This document shows positions 1 to 8,767 of a stretch of DNA of 26,109 bases, one piece after another. Numbering within the stretch: position 1 is the stretch's first letter; every line of letters starts with the position of its first letter. The notes beneath the pieces were generated by a model, which searched no databases, was not told the DNA's origin, and saw nothing but the letters and a program-made list of their open reading frames with translations. The position numbers and the translations under genes are program-made. Source of the stretch: a virus; the IMG/VR virus record IMGVR_UViG_3300046010_008626, positions 1 to 26,109 of that record, one strand, 5' to 3'.

Positions 1-1
1 T

Positions 2-436
2 GGAGTTGGCGGCGCCCTCAAGAATCCGTGGGTCTTGGCCGGTCTGGCTGGAGCCGCTGGCATGGCTCTTGGCGGTTCCGGAAAGCAGGACCAGAATCAG
101 CCGTCCTTGGTCCAAGGACCAACGGGCGTGGAGCTTTTGCAGCAGCAACCTTTGAAGTACGGCTTCAGCCCAACCAGCTTCCAAGCGCAACCAGCCCCGG
201 CGGTTAGGATGGTTCCGACGCTATCGCCCGCATATCCCGGCTATCCTCGGTACGCTGCGGCAGGTGGTCACATCTCTGGTCCCGGCACGGGAACAAGCGA
301 CGACGTTCCGGCCATGCTGAGCGATGGCGAATTTGTTTTGACGGCGAAAGCCGTTCGTGGGGCGGGTAATGGTAGCCGTAAAGAGGGCGCCAAGAAGCTC
401 TATCAACTGATGAATAATCTTGAGAAGAGGGCCTGA
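2..436 (+). CDS. phage virion-associated protein, C-terminal part (5' truncated)
   Basis: The reading frame is open from the first bases of the window to a TGA at 434-436, so the N-terminus lies upstream. A TTG at 35 is an internal codon and not a convincing start. The visible start is Gly/Ala-rich and hydrophobic. The C-terminal 55 residues carry a segment around GPGTGTSDDVPAMLSDGEFV, followed by TAKAVRGAG and a Lys/Arg-rich helix. This kind of segment recurs at the end of virion-associated proteins in marine and freshwater podovirus-like phages (family memory, not searched). The next gene starts two bases after the stop, so it sits in the late operon. The exact role (tail, internal virion or head-completion protein) cannot be decided from sequence. 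Confidence 0.75.
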   Translation, partial: GVGGALKNPWVLAGLAGAAGMALGGSGKQDQNQPSLVQGPTGVELLQQQPLKYGFSPTSFQAQPAPAVRMVPTLSPAYPGYPRYAAAGGHISGPGTGTSDDVPAMLSDGEFVLTAKAVRGAGNGSRKEGAKKLYQLMNNLEKRA

Positions 437-438
437 TC

Positions 439-1806
439 GTGGCTGATACAACCGTCCAAGAACAGATTGTCCGCGAAGCCCCGCCTATTGAGGCCTATAA
501 GCTAGGCCTTCTTGAAGCATCCAAAGGTCTTGCTTCTACCCCCATTAATATCCCGCCGTATCAGATTGCTGGTCTATCCCCTGAGCAGCGGCAAGCTGTC
601 GAGATGGCGCAGTTCGGGGTTGGCGCTTACCTCCCATTCCTTTCTCAGTCCCAGAACGCCATACAGCAGGCAGGAAGCTTTTATGCCGGCCTGCCAATGT
701 ACGGCATGCAGGCTACGGGAGCCCTGCAAGGAGCGCAGAATTACGCGCTTGGCCAAGCTGGTTCGGGCATCAACCAAGCCGCACGCCTCTCTTCGCTTGG
801 TCTTGGCTACGGCACGGAAGCGGCCCGCATTGCTGGTACTGCGGCCACGACGGGCGGCGGATATCAAGAGTACGGCTCTGATATCTCCAACATCTACGGC
901 ACGGGCGCTGCAACGGCGGGCTTCGCTGGTGCGCAGGGCTACGATCCGACGATGGCCTACGGGTACATGAATCCGTACCAGCAGGGCGTCACCGAAAACA
1001 CGCTCCGCGAAATGCGCCGTCAGGCCGATATCGGTCGCGCTCAGCTTGCTACGCAGGCTGTTCGCTCTGGCGCTTTCGGTGGTTCGCGTGAAGGCATCCA
1101 GCGTTCGGAGTACGAGCGCAACGTGCAGGATCAGATGGCCCGCACGGCGCAGGCCGACTACGCTCAGAACTACCTGCAAGCGCAGCAGGCTTCGATGAAC
1201 GCCTTCCAGAACCAGCAGGCTCGCATGCAGCAGGCTGGCAATCTGGCGCTTGGCGCCGGTCAGCTTCAGACAAATGCTGCTTTGCAGGCGGGTCAGAACA
1301 TTGGTTCGCTCGGCAACATGGCCGCGCAGACCTACGGCAACATCGGTCAGTTGGCCCAGAACATCGGTCAGTCCACCGGCCAGCTCGGCTTGCAGGCAGG
1401 CAACCTTGGTTTGCAGGCGGGTCAGGCTCTTGGCCAGTCTTACGTTTCGGCCGGCCAGCTTCAGCAGGCGGCAGGCGCGGGCATTGGTGGCTTGGGCGTG
1501 CAGCTCCAGAACCTCGGTCAAGCGGCCTCGGGCCTTGGCCAAGGCGACGTGTCGTTCCTCTACAACGTCGGCGGTCAGCTTCAGGCCCTTCAGCAGAAGG
1601 AACTCGACGCTCAACGCGCCACCGCTTTGCAAGCTCAGTACGAGCCCTATCAGCGCATTTCGTTTTTGTCCGACATCTACAAAGGTGCGCCGTCCACGCA
1701 GCAGACCATTGCAACTTCGACAGCGCCGTCTGCTTCGCCGATTTCGCAAGCCGCGGGTCTAGGGATCACGGCCCTCGGTGCGTACAATCTCATGGGAAAT
1801 AAGTGA
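439..1806 (+). CDS. Gln/Ala/Gly-rich virion structural protein (hypothetical)
   Basis: This is a 455-residue protein starting at a GTG two bases after the preceding stop. Composition is dominated by Gln, Ala and Gly. From about residue 240 to 385 there are degenerate repeats of the type AGQLGLQAGNLGLQAGQ, suggesting an extended helical or fibrous region. A central segment contains YMNPYQQGVTENTLREMRRQ and then SGAFGGSREGIQRSEYER; similar segments are common in structural proteins of short-tailed phages. The C-terminus is hydrophobic and small-residue rich (GLGITALGAYNLMG). It lies between two other virion-type genes and is probably an internal or tail-associated virion protein. No enzymatic motif is visible. 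Large open frames on the opposite strand here are shadows of its biased composition. Confidence 0.8.
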   Translation: MADTTVQEQIVREAPPIEAYKLGLLEASKGLASTPINIPPYQIAGLSPEQRQAVEMAQFGVGAYLPFLSQSQNAIQQAGSFYAGLPMYGMQATGALQGAQNYALGQAGSGINQAARLSSLGLGYGTEAARIAGTAATTGGGYQEYGSDISNIYGTGAATAGFAGAQGYDPTMAYGYMNPYQQGVTENTLREMRRQADIGRAQLATQAVRSGAFGGSREGIQRSEYERNVQDQMARTAQADYAQNYLQAQQASMNAFQNQQARMQQAGNLALGAGQLQTNAALQAGQNIGSLGNMAAQTYGNIGQLAQNIGQSTGQLGLQAGNLGLQAGQALGQSYVSAGQLQQAAGAGIGGLGVQLQNLGQAASGLGQGDVSFLYNVGGQLQALQQKELDAQRATALQAQYEPYQRISFLSDIYKGAPSTQQTIATSTAPSASPISQAAGLGITALGAYNLMGNK

Positions 1807-1813
1807 GGCCTCT

Positions 1814-3412
1814 ATGAGCCGCGTTCTCGCCCGTCCAATGTTTAAGAAGAAGGCCCCGAAGCGTTCGTCTAAGGGGGTCGGTATCACGTCCGGTCTGATG
1901 GACGACGTGGCCGGCTACGCCGAAGGCGGCGAGGTTACGGACGACCGCACAGAGCGCGAGCGTCTTGCGCGTCAGCTTCTTGAACAGAACCGCGACGAGA
2001 ACAGCGACTATCAGATGTTTGCCGAAGGCGAGCGTCCGCAGATGTATCGTCCTCCGGCCACGGCTCCGGGTATGGTTCCGCAGCCCCAGCCGAATCCGCA
2101 GCAGATGCAGGCAATGCAGATGCAGCGCATGGCTCAGATGGGTATGCTGCCGCGCTTCCAAGAAGGTGGCGAAGTGCAGGCCCCCAGCATCTGGTCCCGC
2201 CTGTCTGCTCCTTTCCGTCAGCGTACCAGTCCCATCATGGATCCGAACACAGGCGAGCCGGCTGTGTTCTTCAACCCGGACGATCCGGTTGATCGGACGA
2301 TGGGCGGCATTGCGGATGTTTTGGCCTTGCGGGCTACAGGTGGCCGCATGAGATTCCCTCGTCCCCCCGCAGGCGGTGGTCTTGAACCGTCAACCCGTCC
2401 CGGTCCTTGGGAGATTGATCGCAGCTCCGGTCCGTGGTCCAAGCCCCAACCGCTCCCTCGTCGTGCTCAAGAACCGCCTCCTCCGGAAGGCGGGTCTGTC
2501 CCGAGTATGCCCTTGCCCCGTGAAGGAACCTCTGTTCCCAGTGTTGGTCGTACGCCGGCTCCTGGCGCTTCCGTAAGTCGTCCTCCGGGCCTTGGTACAA
2601 GAACCGGTATGACAGACCCGGATACCTACGACTTTGAACGGCGCGAGGCTACAAGGGATAGGATCAGCGACCTTACTCCACCGCCAAGCGAAGAGCGGCA
2701 GGCCGAGATGGAAATGAGCCGCGAGTCTGCTCGCGCTCGTGGCTTGTCTCGTCTCCCGGACACCCCCAAAAAGAAAGAGGCCCCTCCCCTTCCGCCTCCC
2801 CCGGACGAAAAGAAAAAAGACAATCTGCAAGACATCAAAGCCGAACGCGAAGCCCGTAAGGCGGAGCTTGCCGCGCAAGCTGATGCTGCCCGCAAGGAAA
2901 ACATGTGGCTGGCCCTCATGCAGGCCGGTCTTGCTATTGCTGGTGGCCGCAGCTCGAACGCCATCACCAACATTGGTCAAGGTGGTCAGGCTGGTCTTGC
3001 GTCCTTTATGGCTTTGGAACAGCAACGCCGTCGTGACGAAGATGCTGCCATGCGCCGCGATCTGGCGGAGCGAGAATACTTTTTGCAAGAGCGCCGCCTA
3101 AACATGCAAGAGCCCTATTATACGGCCCTCACTGAACGTCAGAAGATGGCCCCTCTCATCGCTCTTCAGAACCAACAACGAATGATGGCCGTCGCTCAGT
3201 TTAATGCTGAAAAGGAAGCTGGCAGGGCGTGGGAGGCTCACGTCAAAAACAACCAAACAAAATTCCTCGGGATGCCGGATGCCACATTAAACCTAGAACG
3301 GGATATTTTCATTCGCGAAAATGCCAAAAGACTTTTAAAACCTGCTTACGACGAGATTGCTCTCCGTTATACTCAGGGACAACGAGGCGGCGAAACTTCA
3401 CCCGAGGAATAA
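1814..3412 (+). CDS. virion-associated protein with AEGGEV-type motifs and coiled-coil C-terminus
   Basis: The ATG at 1814 is preferred: a GAGG element at 1805-1808 sits just upstream, and the frame open from 1778 would add an unlikely 12-residue extension overlapping the previous gene. The product is 532 residues. The N-terminus is basic (MFKKKAPKRSSKG), followed by two copies of a short motif, YAEGGEV and FQEGGEV, seen repeatedly in phage tail or virion proteins. Residues of about 170-320 are Pro/Arg-rich and probably disordered. A helical part from about residue 340 contains MWLALMQAGLAIAGGRSSNA and an Ala/Glu/Arg-rich coiled-coil-like stretch. It ends three bases before the giant ejection-type gene. 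Function is unknown; a virion or ejection-complex component is the best guess. Confidence 0.75.
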   Translation: MSRVLARPMFKKKAPKRSSKGVGITSGLMDDVAGYAEGGEVTDDRTERERLARQLLEQNRDENSDYQMFAEGERPQMYRPPATAPGMVPQPQPNPQQMQAMQMQRMAQMGMLPRFQEGGEVQAPSIWSRLSAPFRQRTSPIMDPNTGEPAVFFNPDDPVDRTMGGIADVLALRATGGRMRFPRPPAGGGLEPSTRPGPWEIDRSSGPWSKPQPLPRRAQEPPPPEGGSVPSMPLPREGTSVPSVGRTPAPGASVSRPPGLGTRTGMTDPDTYDFERREATRDRISDLTPPPSEERQAEMEMSRESARARGLSRLPDTPKKKEAPPLPPPPDEKKKDNLQDIKAEREARKAELAAQADAARKENMWLALMQAGLAIAGGRSSNAITNIGQGGQAGLASFMALEQQRRRDEDAAMRRDLAEREYFLQERRLNMQEPYYTALTERQKMAPLIALQNQQRMMAVAQFNAEKEAGRAWEAHVKNNQTKFLGMPDATLNLERDIFIRENAKRLLKPAYDEIALRYTQGQRGGETSPEE

Positions 3413-3415
3413 TCG

Positions 3416-6400
3416 ATGGCTGATACGTTGAAGCGGTATCGCGAAGCTTTCCCAGAGTTTCGCGATATGAAAGACGCCGAGCTTATCGACAGCCTTTGGA
3501 CAAGGTATGGCGGCGAGAACGCTGGAATTGCTAAGGAAGATTTTGCTCTTCAACTTCAGGGCCGTGGTCCACGGATCGGGGCCTTTGAAGCGGCAAAAGA
3601 AGGTCTGAAGAGTTCTCTTCAGACGGGCGCCGCAAAAGTCCTTAGTGATCTCGGAGCAGATGAGACCGCCGCAAAGATGGAGCGGTCTGCCGCCGCACGT
3701 CGAGAAGATGTCGAGGCCCGCTACCAGCCGCGTATCCGTGGCTACGAAGACATTGAAAGTATCGCCGACGTTCCGGAATATGCCGGCCAATTGATTGCAG
3801 GATCCGCCCCTCAAACAGGGCTCGGCATCGTTGGTGCTGGGATCGGGGCGCTTGCTTCCGCGAAGATTCCTGCCCTTCGTGGGGTTATGTCGAAGACTAC
3901 CGGGGCCTCAATAGGTGCTGGTACTGCCGGTTTCCCAGCGTATTTTGGCTCGAACATTGAACGGCAAATGGAGGAGGGAACTCCGTTTGAAGAAACAAGC
4001 TCGCTCGCGGCAGGCACTGCCGCAGCGGGGCAGTCCGCTTTTGATGTGCTGGCCTTCCGCACCCTGTTCAAGGGGATCCCCGGTCTTGCTGAGTTGACCC
4101 CCAAAGCGCAAGCATTGCGTGTCGGCCGCGCGGCCACTCGTGCCTTGGAGACAGGAGCCGCGGAAGCCCTGACTGAAACGGCGCAGCAGGCCTTAGAGTT
4201 GATGCAGGCCAATCCGGAGAAATTTTTTGAGTTCGGACCGGAGGTCCAAAAAGAACTTGTTAACGCGGCTATTGGTGGTGGCTTGGTTGGTGGTCTGCTT
4301 GGTGGCGCTGCGGGTGCAGTGAGCCGTGCTCCACGGCCCATGGTCCAGACGGAACCGGAAGCACAGACCGAACCGGATCAGCAACAAGAACCGGAGAAGA
4401 AGCCGGATATCTTGGCGTTGCCTGCCCCGGAAGGTGGCGAACCCACTGGCGAACCTGAAGGCGGAGAGCCTCCCGCTCTTGGCCCAGAAGGCGAACCGTT
4501 GGCGCCGGCTCCGCGTCAGCCCGAGCCCGACACAACCCCCGCCCCGGAACCCGTCGCTGGACCGGAGGGCGAACCGACTGCTCCAATTGAACCTGTCGAA
4601 CCGGTTGAGCCCGCAGCTCCCATTGCCCCGGCCAAGCCGAAGGCCCCGGACTTATTCACGATGCCCGTTCCACCGGAACTTCCCAAGTCGCTGAAGCTTG
4701 GGAAGTGGACCTACACCTATGGCAACAAGGGCAAGTTCGAACTGGCATTTGCGACGGACGTTGAGAAGGCCCTGTTTCAAGCGTCCAAGAAAACGCTGAA
4801 GGACAAGGACCCGGAATACGTTCAGTGGCTCAAGGACCAAGGTCTGTCGGACAATGAAATCAAGGGCTACGGCGCTCAATTCCGCCAGCTCTTGAAGGAG
4901 CAGGTTGAGGCGCAACTAAAGGCGGGTAAGAATAGCGGCACTATCGCTGTCCCGCGGTTCACCTTAAAGGGGCTTGCTCGGCCAGAGCCGGGGGCGCCAG
5001 CACCGAAGCCAGCACCTGTTACACCGCCCGCTCCTGCCCCGGTTATGCCCCCGCAGACCGCGCCAACCCCTGCTCCGCAAGCTCCGATTGCCCCGGTCAA
5101 GGTGCCGTTTACGGAATCCGTCTCTGTTCGCAAGGACCGGACGGCGGGAAATAGCAGCTTTCTTGTAACCAAGGCTCCAAATCAGGAACAGGTTCAGATT
5201 CAGTCTACTCCGAGAGAGTTGCAAGCTTTAGAAAACGCTCTCCCCGGAGCCATCGACCTGCTGCGAGAAGTACATGCACGGCTTCTCCCAGGCACCGACA
5301 TGAGACTCGTCATTGAAAACGACCCGGATAGCACGCGTTTTGGTTGGAACGCGGTGGGGCTTGGACGCAACTTTACGTTGTCGCTCAACCCGAATGCTAT
5401 TGCGAAAGCCGCGCGAGACGAAAAGGATAAGAAAGCTTTTCTAACGCGAACGATGTTCCACGAATTGTCTCATAACGTGGAAAACTTTTATTTGTCCCGC
5501 GCTCCGAAGAATGTACTCAACGCCATAGTTGACCAGTACATGAAGGAAAGAAACCCGGACGCTATGATTCGTGCCGCTATATACGAATCAATACGGAAGC
5601 TTCGTCCTAGCGAAAAAGACACGTTCTTAGTGGATCTGCGCTCTCGCCTAAAACTTTCAGAAGCGGAGTACAGGCAGTATCTCAACTCCAGCACAAAAGT
5701 TCTCCCGGAGTTCATGCGGCCGGCTACATATCGCGGGTCACAAAGCGAGATCCGCGATGACTATTACCGCAGCTTTACGGAATGGGTTGCTGAAAAAGGC
5801 GCTGAGTGGCTGACAAAAGAGGCCGAAGGGATCGTTCCAAAAACTGTGTTTGAGACTTTCCAGAAGAACATACTCAATCAATTAAGGAAGCTGTACAACG
5901 AGATCGTTTCGGCTCTAGGCATAAAGCCTACCGAAGGCGCTTTCGAAAAGTTTATGCGAGACAACTATGGAACCAACAAAACCGTTGGTTCCAATGCGGG
6001 TTTCGTTAGACAACGGGGCATCATTAACTACACTGAAAAAGGCGCGACTCAAGGCGGAGGGAAAGCGTCTAGTGAGGTAGCAGTCGAAGAAACCCCGTCG
6101 CAGGAAATAATCTCCACGGGATCAGCGGCGAAAGCCTCCGCAGACGTTCAAGCCGCTCAACAGAAACTTGCAAAGGCTTACACCGCTCCCCCGAAGATGG
6201 GCTTCAAAGGTTTCTTGAACCTTGTCAAAGAAGCATACGAAAGCGGCTCGTACAAAAACCTCGGCGACAAAATATCTTACGCCATGAACGACCGCTTCAT
6301 TTACGTAAGGCGTATGCAGGAGCGTTACGTTGACTTCCTAAAGAAACAGGGTTTGAAGCTGGAAGCCGCATACGACGACCGTCATGCGCTTGCAGCCAAC

Positions 6401-8767
6401 CTGTCTCCTTACGCTGCGATCCTCGGACGAGAGAACGTCCTCGGTATGTTAGAGACGCTGATCAAGCTTGGCGGCGTCCCGGTTATCAAGAAGTTTTCCA
6501 AGTCAAAAGATCCGCTTGAGCAATCGCTCGACGGCATGCTTCTCGTTGACAACACGAACAACAAGGTTGGTCTTACCTTCTTGGCGGATCTCATCCGGGC
6601 GGAGAAGCTCGACGCCTTCAAATATTACTCAATGGCAAAGCGTGTCCTTGGCCGCTACGCAGACAAGCAGGCCCCCATCACCAAGGCCGAAGCCCAAGCG
6701 ATCATTGATCACTACGGCAAAGATCCTGTTGTCACGAAGGCCTATCAAGATTATCAGAACTTCAACAAGGCTCTGATGCAGATGGCCGTGGACGCGGGCG
6801 TCATCTCCCAAGATGTCGCCAACGAGTTCATGAAACACAACGACTACTATCCTTTCTATCGTGAGATGGATGAGGCAGGCAATTATACAGGCCCTCTGTT
6901 TACATCTGGCGTCCTTACACGGACCAAGATCCAGCAGGCGATGGGCGGAACAGAACAGCTACAGGCTGATCCCGTTGAAGTCATCATGAAGAATGCTCAG
7001 TTCTGGATGCATTCTGCGTCAAAGAATTTGGCATCAAGGAAGATCTTCACAATGATGGAAGGTCTTGGAGAAGCACAGAAGATCAAGAAGGGGGCAAAGC
7101 TTCCCCCGGATCAAAGCGTTGGCGTGACGCGCGTTAACGGTGTTGAGCAATACTACGCTCTCAAAGACCCCGTTATGATTGCCGCGCTCGAAACCACAGG
7201 TGCTCAACAACTTCCGAATTGGACAAGGATTCCGGGAAAGTTCACGCAGTTCTATCGCGAACTCGTTACACGCTCACCGGACTTCATCTTGAAGAACGTG
7301 ATCCGAGATCCAACGGTTGCTTATGTGACAAGCGGGGTATCGTTTAACCCGTTTGCTCCAATCAAGCGTTTTGTAAAGGCCGTTGTCGATCCGAAGCCGA
7401 TGACAGAAATGCAGGCTATTCAAAACTGGGGCATCATGGGTGGCTATCGCTCTATCCCTGGCGTTGAAGATGCCACGCAAATTTTGAATGAAAACTTCAA
7501 GCCAACCTCGAACGGGGTTTACGTTGTCCCTAACGGTCGCGTTCTAAGCGGGATTATCTCAAAGGTTTGGAACAAGCTTGGCGATATCTCCGAGGCTTCC
7601 GACGCTGCCACGCGTATGGAAGTTTACAAGCAGGTCTTAGAAAAAACAGGTAACGAAGCCGAAGCTGCGTTCCGTGCGCAGGAGGTCATCAACTTCCGCA
7701 AGCAGGGCGCAAGCTCCATCGTTCGCTACATGTCGATTATGATCCCGTTCGTGAACGGCCGCCTGCAAGGCATGGACGTAACGGCTCGTGCGTTTGGTCC
7801 GAAGGCCTTCGCCAACACCATGATCAAAGGCGGGTATCTCTTCGGTGTATCCATGGCGCTGCAAGCCATGTTTGGGGACGACGAAGAATATAAGCAGCTT
7901 CCAGACTACGTTCGGTATGCATCCCTCCCCATCCCACTGAAGGTGTTCGGATTCGAAGGCGGGTTTCTTGCTATTCCGAAGCCGTTCGAAATTGGGTTCG
8001 TCTTCCAGACATTCCCGGAGATTCTCGTTCAGGCTGCCATGGGCAATGTCGAGAACCGAGACATTCCGAAGGCCGCGTGGGAGCAGCTCAAGTCCACGTT
8101 TGGTGTCAGCCCGTTCCCGCAGATTGCGGCACCGCTGCTTGAGATTGTGTTTAACCGTTCTAGCTTGACGGGTCTGCCCATCGTCACTGAGGCGCAGAAG
8201 AACCTTCCGGCCGAACTGCAATACACTTCGACCACCTCAGACGTGGTGAAGAATCTGGCCGGCGCCGCGGGCCTGTCCCCGGTGCAGGTTGAAGCGTTGA
8301 TCAAAGGCTATGGCGGTCAGATCGTCACCAGCGTTCTGGGTCTGGTGGACGGCATGTACCGTTCTGCCTCCGGCACGGGAGTCGAGAAGGATTGGACACA
8401 ATACCCCACAATCTCGACGTTCTTAAAGACGGCGCAGAACACCAACCCGAAAGGCGTTGCTGACATCTACCGTCTGTCGGCAGAGATCCAAGGGGTGACC
8501 ACGGCCATCAACACCTACGTTGCACAGGGTCGTGCGGATCTTGCGCAGGAGCTGATGAAAAAGAACGAAAGCCTGCTGACAATGAAGCAGTCCGTTACCG
8601 GTCTTCGCACTCAGCTCAACACGCTAAGCCGCAATGAGCGGATGATCGTAAACAACCCGAACATCCCGCAGGATCAAAAGGAAATTCAGGTCGAACAGAT
8701 CCGCGAGGCCCGCCGTCAGATCGGTAAGGTCATGACGGAGAACCTCATCGATAAGACCGGTAAGTGA
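3416..8767 (+). CDS. giant multidomain virion/ejection-type protein with HELSH metallopeptidase-like motif
   Basis: This 1783-residue protein starts at ATG 3416, three bases after the preceding stop. Order of parts: an N-terminal helical module (YREAFPEFRDMKDAELIDSL) common at the start of phage ejection-type proteins; small-residue hydrophobic stretches near residues 125-150 and 282-303 that could insert in membrane; a Pro/Glu-rich linker at about 305-415; a small charged domain at 417-520; a second Pro-rich linker at 520-562; a region with HELSH at residues 682-686, resembling the zinc-binding HEXXH motif, with a possible third ligand in SFTEWVAE near 786-793; and a long C-terminal region containing SPDFILKNVIRDPTVAYVTS near 1285, reminiscent of the LPD38 domain of large polyvalent proteins; then a coiled-coil-like end. 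By analogy with T7 gp16-type proteins it may be ejected into the host. The protease activity is inferred only from the motif. Confidence 0.8.
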   Translation: MADTLKRYREAFPEFRDMKDAELIDSLWTRYGGENAGIAKEDFALQLQGRGPRIGAFEAAKEGLKSSLQTGAAKVLSDLGADETAAKMERSAAARREDVEARYQPRIRGYEDIESIADVPEYAGQLIAGSAPQTGLGIVGAGIGALASAKIPALRGVMSKTTGASIGAGTAGFPAYFGSNIERQMEEGTPFEETSSLAAGTAAAGQSAFDVLAFRTLFKGIPGLAELTPKAQALRVGRAATRALETGAAEALTETAQQALELMQANPEKFFEFGPEVQKELVNAAIGGGLVGGLLGGAAGAVSRAPRPMVQTEPEAQTEPDQQQEPEKKPDILALPAPEGGEPTGEPEGGEPPALGPEGEPLAPAPRQPEPDTTPAPEPVAGPEGEPTAPIEPVEPVEPAAPIAPAKPKAPDLFTMPVPPELPKSLKLGKWTYTYGNKGKFELAFATDVEKALFQASKKTLKDKDPEYVQWLKDQGLSDNEIKGYGAQFRQLLKEQVEAQLKAGKNSGTIAVPRFTLKGLARPEPGAPAPKPAPVTPPAPAPVMPPQTAPTPAPQAPIAPVKVPFTESVSVRKDRTAGNSSFLVTKAPNQEQVQIQSTPRELQALENALPGAIDLLREVHARLLPGTDMRLVIENDPDSTRFGWNAVGLGRNFTLSLNPNAIAKAARDEKDKKAFLTRTMFHELSHNVENFYLSRAPKNVLNAIVDQYMKERNPDAMIRAAIYESIRKLRPSEKDTFLVDLRSRLKLSEAEYRQYLNSSTKVLPEFMRPATYRGSQSEIRDDYYRSFTEWVAEKGAEWLTKEAEGIVPKTVFETFQKNILNQLRKLYNEIVSALGIKPTEGAFEKFMRDNYGTNKTVGSNAGFVRQRGIINYTEKGATQGGGKASSEVAVEETPSQEIISTGSAAKASADVQAAQQKLAKAYTAPPKMGFKGFLNLVKEAYESGSYKNLGDKISYAMNDRFIYVRRMQERYVDFLKKQGLKLEAAYDDRHALAANLSPYAAILGRENVLGMLETLIKLGGVPVIKKFSKSKDPLEQSLDGMLLVDNTNNKVGLTFLADLIRAEKLDAFKYYSMAKRVLGRYADKQAPITKAEAQAIIDHYGKDPVVTKAYQDYQNFNKALMQMAVDAGVISQDVANEFMKHNDYYPFYREMDEAGNYTGPLFTSGVLTRTKIQQAMGGTEQLQADPVEVIMKNAQFWMHSASKNLASRKIFTMMEGLGEAQKIKKGAKLPPDQSVGVTRVNGVEQYYALKDPVMIAALETTGAQQLPNWTRIPGKFTQFYRELVTRSPDFILKNVIRDPTVAYVTSGVSFNPFAPIKRFVKAVVDPKPMTEMQAIQNWGIMGGYRSIPGVEDATQILNENFKPTSNGVYVVPNGRVLSGIISKVWNKLGDISEASDAATRMEVYKQVLEKTGNEAEAAFRAQEVINFRKQGASSIVRYMSIMIPFVNGRLQGMDVTARAFGPKAFANTMIKGGYLFGVSMALQAMFGDDEEYKQLPDYVRYASLPIPLKVFGFEGGFLAIPKPFEIGFVFQTFPEILVQAAMGNVENRDIPKAAWEQLKSTFGVSPFPQIAAPLLEIVFNRSSLTGLPIVTEAQKNLPAELQYTSTTSDVVKNLAGAAGLSPVQVEALIKGYGGQIVTSVLGLVDGMYRSASGTGVEKDWTQYPTISTFLKTAQNTNPKGVADIYRLSAEIQGVTTAINTYVAQGRADLAQELMKKNESLLTMKQSVTGLRTQLNTLSRNERMIVNNPNIPQDQKEIQVEQIREARRQIGKVMTENLIDKTGK

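Noticed and set aside
574-1749. Long minus-strand frame of 391 codons opposite the Gln/Ala-rich virion gene
   Set aside because: It is an antisense shadow of a repetitive, biased gene; its product is Leu/Arg-rich without any family motif, and it has no operon context.
2390-3088. Minus-strand frame of 232 codons opposite the AEGGEV-type virion gene
   Set aside because: Shadow frame in a Pro/Arg-rich coding region; no motif, no plausible ribosome-binding site or neighbours on that strand.
7637-8221. Minus-strand frame of 194 codons inside the giant virion gene
   Set aside because: It lies fully opposite a continuous conserved-looking protein and shows no recognisable domain.
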